From Pseudomonadota bacterium (GTDB taxonomy: Bacteria; Pseudomonadota; Gammaproteobacteria; Burkholderiales; Burkholderiaceae_C), in contig JAIUOW010000015.1 of NCBI GenBank assembly GCA_020161775.1, positions 1 through 64,000 on the forward strand: a stretch of 64,000 nt of DNA, written 5' to 3'. Position numbers and translations under genes: made by a program. Below the pieces are notes generated by a model. The model was not told the origin of the DNA, did no database searches, and saw only the letters and a list, made by a program, of their open reading frames with translations. Below, piece after piece: positions 60,148 to 64,000 of the stretch. Every line of letters begins with the position of its first letter. The stretch's first letter is position 1.

Positions 60148-60532
60148 GTTGGTAATCAGGCAGTGAGCCGGCCTGCCGAAGCAAGGGCGCAAGCTGTTGG
60201 AGAATCGGGGCAAGCTGGGCCATTGCGGCTTCTTGCTTGCGGCTCTTTTCGTTCAGGAATTTGTCGATCAGGTAGTGAATCGGAGCCGTGTCGCCCGTCT
60301 TCTCGATGTACTTCTCCAAGCTGTCCACGCTGAATTTCCGCGTGGGGTCGTCGGACAGTTCCACACTCAGGTTGCCGGGGGCTTTGTTCAAGTCGATGGC
60401 GATGTTGCCCAGCCCCTGCCGGTAAACCCCTGCGGCGATGCACTCGCGCAGGCTTTGGTACTTCTCGCTGAGACCGCCCTCGAACACCAGAGTGAGCTGC
60501 GCTTCGGGTTGGTTGATAAGTGTGGATTTCAT
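60023..60532 (-). CDS. CII-like phage regulator (CP76-type)
   Basis: 169 residues. 'GLGNIAIDLNKAPGNLSVEL', 'DPTRKFSVDSLEKYIEKTGD' and 'PIHYLIDKFLNEKSRKQEAA' match phage CII/CP76-type regulators that sit between cro and the replication genes. The last 40 residues are Pro/His-rich and out of style; they overlap the next gene, so the effective protein may be shorter or a frameshift may exist. Preceded by a terminator in the lambda tR1 position. Confidence 0.72.
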   Translation of the reverse strand: MKSTLINQPEAQLTLVFEGGLSEKYQSLRECIAAGVYRQGLGNIAIDLNKAPGNLSVELSDDPTRKFSVDSLEKYIEKTGDTAPIHYLIDKFLNEKSRKQEAAMAQLAPILQQLAPLLRQAGSLPDYQHDHHPTPHHAARHLRPSPDCPRVHQCPARRPEPECLRQPPE

Positions 60533-60584
60533 TCGGTATCACCAGTTATCAGAGGCACGCCAAAGAATGAAGCGCATGGACACA

Positions 60585-60621
60585 CAAAGAAAAACGCCCA
60601 CCAGCCCAAAGGCCAGCGGGC
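60585..60621 (-). terminator. Terminator between cro and the cII-like gene (tR1 position)
   Basis: Read leftward: GCCCGCTGGCC, loop TTTG, GGCTGGTGGGC, then GTTTTTCTTTG. An eleven-pair stem including G-T pairs and a T-run. It lies between cro and the CII-like gene, so passage into replication genes needs read-through or antitermination. Confidence 0.75.
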
Positions 60622-60747
60622 AAACCCATGAGCACGCAGAGGGAGACGCTGCGCGTGGTTTCACCCATGGGGGAGACAAGGGGCGCCCGCCCGCAGTCGT
60701 TGGACAATGGCGTTTCCACACGACCAATGCCAACGAAAGGGGCGGAC

Positions 60748-61011
60748 ATGAAACAGGAGCAGGCCGAGAACCTGCAGGCGCAGATCGATGCACTGCGAAT
60801 GCTTGTTTTTGCGCTGGTGGCAGCCAGCCCCAACGTGGAGGCGGTAGCGGCCAATGCGGTAATGCGCCTGGAGGTATGGCGCGATGTGAACGAGCAGGAG
60901 GCCGTCACGGATTCGTACCTCCAGCTGATCGAGGACGAACTATCGAAGATGCGCGCATCACTGGGAACGCTGGTGGAGCAGCATGGACATACGGAGCCGC
61001 CGCCGCCTTGA
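60748..61011 (+). CDS. Small coiled-coil protein antisense to the cro transcript
   Basis: 87 residues from ATG 60748, with AAAGGGG upstream. Helical: 'MKQEQAENLQAQIDALRMLV', 'NAVMRLEVWRDVNEQEAVT', 'LIEDELSKMRASLGTLVEQ'. It lies between cro and the CII-like gene but faces the opposite way, so cro transcription runs antisense over it. No family recognised. Confidence 0.6.
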   Translation: MKQEQAENLQAQIDALRMLVFALVAASPNVEAVAANAVMRLEVWRDVNEQEAVTDSYLQLIEDELSKMRASLGTLVEQHGHTEPPPP

Positions 61012-61187
61012 ATTGCTCGATAGATGGCCGTGCTGATGCCGGACACGGTGTCTTAGCCCCACAGCAAAGAGAGCGTGTCTGCGTGTCGGCTACGCCCAGG
61101 AATGTGAGGCGGCCGGTGCATTCGCGCGCAGTTGAGCGATGCACTCCAGAGCACAGGGCCAGCCTTTTCTTCGTGGTGCTGCGCATG

Positions 61188-61397
61188 TCAGGCCCCCTGC
61201 TCTGCTTCGGGGGTGGCGGCGGGCCGCATGAATAGGTCCGGCCACTCCACCTTGACGGCAGAGGGGATGCCGCGGAATTTCCAGTTCTGTACGCGCTGCA
61301 CACCGCCATCCTTGGACAGCCCGAGAAGGTCAGCGACCTTCGTTGGGCCACCAAGGGCGACGACCAGCAACCAATCGGGGTGTTCTGTAGGTTCCAT
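61188..61397 (-). CDS. cro: Cro-like repressor
   Basis: 69 residues: 'LGGPTKVADLLGLSKDGGVQ' then 'RVQNWKFRGIPSAVKVEWPD' form the helix-turn-helix of Cro/YdaS-type proteins. The ATG at 61397 is exactly where the promoter 61404-61432 would start its transcript (TTTAATTCCGCCATG), so the mRNA is predicted leaderless. Divergent from cI across an operator cluster. Confidence 0.82.
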   Translation of the reverse strand: MEPTEHPDWLLVVALGGPTKVADLLGLSKDGGVQRVQNWKFRGIPSAVKVEWPDLFMRPAATPEAEQGA

Positions 61398-61403
61398 GGC
61401 GGA

Positions 61404-61432
61404 ATTAAACGTCATGTTTAAACAAATGTCAA
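61404..61432 (-). promoter_or_regulatory. Leftward promoter of cro (pR-like)
   Basis: On the leftward strand TTGACA (61432-61427), 17 bases, TTTAAT (61409-61404). A near-consensus sigma70 promoter. It is overlapped by two operators. The start point is expected at about 61397, the first base of cro. Confidence 0.85.
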
Positions 61433-61460
61433 ACACCACGTTTAACAACGGCGTGTTTAG
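61405..61460. promoter_or_regulatory. Operator cluster between cro and cI (OR-like)
   Basis: Site 1 TTAAACGTCATGTTTAA (61405-61421), site 2 TCAAACACCACGTTTAA (61429-61445), and a weaker site 3 AACAACGGCGTGTTTAG (61444-61460). Site 1 covers the -10 and site 2 the -35 of the cro promoter. Confidence 0.75.
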
Positions 61461-61479
61461 TCGGCCGAAAATTGAACGG

Positions 61480-62046
61480 ATGCACCCATCAGCCGAACGT
61501 CTGTACCAAGTGGCAGCCCAGCAGAAGCCGCCGATAGTCGGGCAGTCGGCGGTGGCGAAGTGGCTGAACGAATCGCCCCAGGTAGTGAAAAACTGGGAGT
61601 CGCGGGGCGTGTCACAGCGCGGCGCGCTGAAGCTGGCTCAGGTTTCCGATGTAGTCGCCGGTTGGGTGCTGACCGGAGAAGGCGCCGCGCCATCATTGAA
61701 GCCGGTGGGCGCCCCATCGCCGGCCGTCAGCCTGCCGCCCGAATACCGCCAGCTCTTGATAGACCTTGAAGACCTGCTCCCGCGCGAGAGGTCCAAGTGG
61801 ATTGACAGCATTCACCAGGCCGCAGAGTACGCCCGCGAGATTCGGGAGCACGCCAAGAAAGCGCAGCCTTCAGCCGTCGCCCACGCGCTACGCGAGAAGC
61901 CCCGGGCCAGCGCATCAGCCAAGTACGGCGACGGCAATGAACGCCAGCAGGCCCTGCCGCTGGCCGTTGTCCAAGATCCATTCACTGCACCGCCCAGCGA
62001 GCGGGAATCACACCTCTACGACGCTTTCAAGAGGGCGCCCAAGTAA
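61480..62046 (+). CDS. cI: CI-like phage repressor
   Basis: 188 residues from ATG 61480 (MHPSAERLYQVAAQ...). The HTH is 'GQSAVAKWLNESPQVVKNWE' then 'RGVSQRGALKLAQVSDVVAG'. There is no LexA-type S24 peptidase domain: the C-terminal part is charged and helical ('REIREHAKKAQPSAVAHALR'), so SOS self-cleavage is unlikely and induction must use another route. Earlier in-frame ATGs at 61414 and 61426 lie inside the operators and are not preferred. Confidence 0.8.
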   Translation: MHPSAERLYQVAAQQKPPIVGQSAVAKWLNESPQVVKNWESRGVSQRGALKLAQVSDVVAGWVLTGEGAAPSLKPVGAPSPAVSLPPEYRQLLIDLEDLLPRERSKWIDSIHQAAEYAREIREHAKKAQPSAVAHALREKPRASASAKYGDGNERQQALPLAVVQDPFTAPPSERESHLYDAFKRAPK

Positions 62047-62061
62047 CGCCCAGGAGCTGCA

Positions 62062-62343
62062 ATGCCACGCGACGACGAAACCCCCTTCATCAACAGATCG
62101 AATCCTCGGTTTCCCCCGGTGATGGAAGCCGACAAACTGGACACGCAATCGCAGTCAAGGGGAGCCCGCTGGCCCTATGTGCTGGCAGTCGTGCTGTTGG
62201 TCGCTTTGGGGTGGGCGCTTCGCTGGGAAACCGTAACAACAGGCGATCGCGACAGTTCCGTCTTTTTTATGGTCAACCGCTGGACCGGTGAAATTCGCGT
62301 TGTCTTTCCCCACGGATACGAAACAGTCCCGCAAGACAAATAA
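62062..62343 (+). CDS. Lysogeny-operon membrane protein
   Basis: 93 residues with AGGAG six bases before ATG 62062. One transmembrane segment (about 37-55, 'WPYVLAVVLLVALGWALRW') with a cytoplasmic N terminus and a short outside domain ending 'VVFPHGYETVPQDK'. It is 15 bases after cI and shares its terminator, so it is expressed in the lysogen. A superinfection-exclusion role is inferred from position. Confidence 0.7.
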   Translation: MPRDDETPFINRSNPRFPPVMEADKLDTQSQSRGARWPYVLAVVLLVALGWALRWETVTTGDRDSSVFFMVNRWTGEIRVVFPHGYETVPQDK

Positions 62344-62367
62344 GCTCGGCTAGAGCGCCACAACCAG

Positions 62368-62390
62368 AGCCCGCCCCGAGCGGGCTTTTT
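62368..62390 (+). terminator. Terminator of the cI operon
   Basis: AGCCCGC, loop CCCGA, GCGGGCT, then TTTT. A seven-pair GC stem with T-run, 25 bases after the membrane-protein stop. Confidence 0.88.
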
Positions 62391-62432
62391 CACGTCCAAG
62401 GGTTTGCACTGGTGCCGGATTTCAGTCTTTAT

Positions 62433-62473
62433 TTAAACACCGTGTTGACATTTGATTAAACGTGATGTTTAAT
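62433..62473 (+). promoter_or_regulatory. Early rightward promoter with operators (pL/OL-like)
   Basis: TTGACA (62445-62450), 17 bases, TTTAAT (62468-62473). Operators TTAAACACCGTGTTGAC (62433-62449) and TTAAACGTGATGTTTAA (62456-62472) cover the -35 and -10. Arrangement and spacing copy the cro promoter, so the same repressor should control both. Confidence 0.85.
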
Positions 62474-62507
62474 TCTCTCCACGCCACCAACGGCGAAGGA
62501 GAGAAAG

Positions 62508-62732
62508 ATGACCTCAACCACCCTTGCAGCGGTACTGCTGGCCACCCTGGCTGCAGGCTGCGCGGCGCCGTCCGACCGCTTCAACCCGCCCGCTGACCAC
62601 TGCGTACACACCCGGCCTGCTGTTGCCGTTGACGCCCAAGGCGCGGCCCGCACGGTGCAGGAATGCACCCTTTGGTACTTCGGTCCGAGCCGTGAGCAGG
62701 ACACGCGGTTTCGCAGGGCTGGGGGTCTGTGA
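62508..62732 (+). CDS. Early phage lipoprotein
   Basis: 74 residues. Signal and lipobox 'LLATLAAGCAAP' (L-A-A-G-C) at residues 10-21, then a short Pro-rich mature part with two cysteines ('DHCVHT', 'QECTLWYF'). First gene of the early rightward operon; ribosome site GGAGAG. Lysogeny-independent surface change or host take-over are possible; no family recognised. Confidence 0.68.
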   Translation: MTSTTLAAVLLATLAAGCAAPSDRFNPPADHCVHTRPAVAVDAQGAARTVQECTLWYFGPSREQDTRFRRAGGL

Positions 62733-62992
62733 TGGCCGTCAACCTCACTCAAAAAGACCGCACGCAAATCACGGTTCGCGTGAAACAGCTTGCCAGCGAA
62801 ATCGACGACATCGCCCGGACGGCGAGAACCATCGACCCGTCCAATGGCTTCTCCTACGCCGCGATGTGTGGCGGCTTTGGCTCTGTTCTCATCGGATTGG
62901 CGCGCGACCTTGCGGGCGAAGACGCAGAGCAGATGGTGCGCAAGGCCATTGAGCGGGCCTACGCCAGCGAACAAGAAGGCGGTGCAGCATGA
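62732..62992 (+). CDS. Early phage hypothetical protein
   Basis: 86 residues starting at ATG 62732 that overlaps the lipoprotein stop (TGATG). Helical, with 'SEIDDIARTARTIDPSNGFS' and 'GEDAEQMVRKAIERAYASEQ'. No family recognised. Confidence 0.65.
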   Translation: MAVNLTQKDRTQITVRVKQLASEIDDIARTARTIDPSNGFSYAAMCGGFGSVLIGLARDLAGEDAEQMVRKAIERAYASEQEGGAA

Positions 62993-63435
62993 ACCTCACC
63001 CCGGCCGACAAGGCCCTAGCCGCTGGCTTTGCTGGCCAGCTGGAACCCGCGAAAAAGCGGCAGTTCGTCGTGACCGTGATCCGCGGCGGCCAGCGCCATA
63101 CGTGGACCGAGGGCTACACCAGCCTGAAAGCAGCGCAAGACGCCGGCATTGACTTCCTGGGCACGTTCCACGGGGTTGCGACAGCGCGGCCCCTGGTCGA
63201 GCTGACCGAGGAAGAAGGCGCGCGCCGCTTCCCCCAACCGCTGCACAAAGACGCCTTTACCGATGCGTGGCGTGGCTACATGGCCGCAGAGGAAGAAGCA
63301 CGGGCGGCACGACTGGCGCGCGGCCAGCGTGATGACCGCGAGGCCATTGAGCGCAGCTACGACTGGGCACTCGTGGCGCAGATGTCCCGTCCTGACGAGC
63401 TGGAGCGGGCACACCGCGCGGCTCAGGGGGTCTGA
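62989..63435 (+). CDS. Early phage hypothetical protein
   Basis: 148 residues, coupled by ATGA to the previous gene. A small alpha/beta N-terminal part ('KRQFVVTVIRGGQRHTWTEG') followed by a charged helical tail ('AAEEEARAARLARGQRDDRE'). No family recognised. Confidence 0.65.
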   Translation: MNLTPADKALAAGFAGQLEPAKKRQFVVTVIRGGQRHTWTEGYTSLKAAQDAGIDFLGTFHGVATARPLVELTEEEGARRFPQPLHKDAFTDAWRGYMAAEEEARAARLARGQRDDREAIERSYDWALVAQMSRPDELERAHRAAQGV

Positions 63436-63437
63436 TC

Positions 63438-63989
63438 ATGAGCGATAGCACTCAACACTCGAAAAAGTTGCGCATAGCCGCAACACTACACGACGAGTCT
63501 GGCCAATCACCGTTTTGGGCCACGGTCGTCTTGTATGAAGACTTGCGCGCTGCCGCCGTTTGTCGCGGCGCAACCTCGCGCGAATCTGAAGAACTCGCCC
63601 GCCGCCTTGTGGCCGCGTGGAATGCTTGCGATGGCATCGAAACAGCGCACCTTGAAGAACTCGGGCTCATGGCTGTACGGATGGAGTCGCAGCTTGTCGG
63701 GCACCTCAAATCCGAGGTCGCCGCTCTCAAGGCTCAGAGGGATGATCTGGTCGAGGCGCTGGCGTGGCTTGAGCAATTCAACCCGCGCGAAGGCGAAGGC
63801 GCAAACGAACGTTTTGAGCGCCTCGGGGACGCCTTCTACAAAGACACCGGACATCTGCGCCCCGGAAAAGACGCATCTATGGACTGCGGCATCAGCGAAG
63901 AAGAGCGTGTTGCCATTTGGCAAAAGTGGCTTGACGATGGTCGCAACGCGGCCTCTTCCCTTCTCGCCAAGCACAAGGGGTCTGTATGA
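63438..63989 (+). CDS. Early phage hypothetical protein (NinX/EaD-style)
   Basis: 183 residues. 'SEELARRLVAAWNACDGIET' is a motif common in lambda-type early proteins; 'HLKSEVAALKAQRDDLVEAL' is a coiled coil; the end is 'EERVAIWQKWLDDGRNAA'. No enzyme motif. Two bases after the previous gene. Confidence 0.65.
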   Translation: MSDSTQHSKKLRIAATLHDESGQSPFWATVVLYEDLRAAAVCRGATSRESEELARRLVAAWNACDGIETAHLEELGLMAVRMESQLVGHLKSEVAALKAQRDDLVEALAWLEQFNPREGEGANERFERLGDAFYKDTGHLRPGKDASMDCGISEEERVAIWQKWLDDGRNAASSLLAKHKGSV

Positions 63990-64000
63990 GCGATGTGAAG
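63986..64000 (+). CDS. Start of a further early gene (truncated by the window edge)
   Basis: ATG at 63986 overlaps the previous stop (ATGA) and reads MSDVK before the edge. The coupling pattern of this operon supports a real start. Confidence 0.5.

Larger units (their letters stand above)
18200..64000. mobile_element. Prophage (podovirus-type structural module, lambda-like control region), right end outside the window
   Basis: From about 18.2 kb to the right edge almost every gene is phage-like. Lysis, tail, capsid, scaffold, giant polyvalent protein, internal virion proteins, portal, terminase, accessory, recombination and replication genes all run leftward. A cro/cI switch and a rightward early operon occupy 61-64 kb. 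All major genes are full length and there is no IS disruption, so the element looks intact. The left boundary lies between the LysR start (18093) and the terminator at 18212; the att core and integrase cannot be seen. Confidence 0.93.

Noticed and set aside
60905..61186. Leftward open frame directly after cro (TGACATG)
   Set aside because: The sequence is low in family-like character, lies antisense to the better supported 60748-61011 gene, and has poor ribosome-site support.

Overview
The window is high-GC DNA from a betaproteobacterium, most probably a Comamonadaceae member (Acidovorax/Alicycliphilus-like). This is inferred from gene content and protein character only: small lineage-type proteins such as the 47-residue basic protein at 15772, a stand-alone infA, and a YadG/YadH-type ABC exporter. 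It has two parts. Positions 1-18,100 are ordinary chromosome. Positions from about 18,200 to the right edge are a large, apparently intact prophage whose far end lies outside the window.

Chromosomal part. The left edge carries the last codons and terminal repeat of an IS3-family element. It is followed by YdeI-like, YqhA-like, universal stress and TerC-type membrane genes, a HepT/MntA toxin-antitoxin pair, an HNH protein, an SDR oxidoreductase and a TerB-like protein. Next come a flavin-binding (PPOX) protein, an alpha/beta hydrolase, a hemerythrin-like protein, an M14 peptidase, the ribosome-assembly GTPase YlqF/RbgA, an ABC-2 exporter pair and an EamA transporter. The segment ends with a PAS sensor, a degenerate Mrr-like protein, a carboxylesterase, infA and a LysR regulator.

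Prophage part. The phage combines a podovirus-type structural module (N4-gp56-type capsid protein, P22-like portal, tail-tubular-like proteins, internal virion proteins and a 3,129-residue polyvalent protein) with a lambda-like control region. Almost everything from 60,532 down to 18,276 is read leftward: CII-like regulator, winged helix, helicase-methyltransferase fusion, DUF1376 initiator, DnaB, RusA, methyltransferase and accessory genes, terminase, portal, internal proteins, polyvalent protein, scaffold, capsid, tail and lysis. Many junctions are ATGA or GTGA overlaps. At 61.2-62.5 kb, cro (leftward) and cI (rightward) are flanked by two operator clusters built on TTAAACGTSATGTTTAA. Two almost identical promoters (TTGACA-17-TTTAAT) are interleaved with these operators. 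Rightward early genes begin at 62,508 and run off the edge; integrase and the right att site are presumably beyond 64,000.

Points that most deserve attention: (1) a C5-cytosine methyltransferase gene whose reading frame is overlapped for about 1 kb, same strand, by a second long frame with its own ribosome site and family-like sequence; (2) an Acb2/Tad1-like small protein next to it, a candidate sponge for defence cyclic nucleotides; (3) a tandem 12-bp iteron-like array with an adjacent AT-rich inverted repeat inside the DUF1376 replication gene, a candidate phage origin; (4) a predicted leaderless cro transcript; (5) a repeated 16-bp palindrome in front of the portal and scaffold genes; (6) a self-contained lipoprotein moron facing against the late genes; and (7) the giant polyvalent protein with two zincin-type motifs and a phosphoribosyltransferase-type motif. 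All functional calls are from reading the sequence; no database search was possible.
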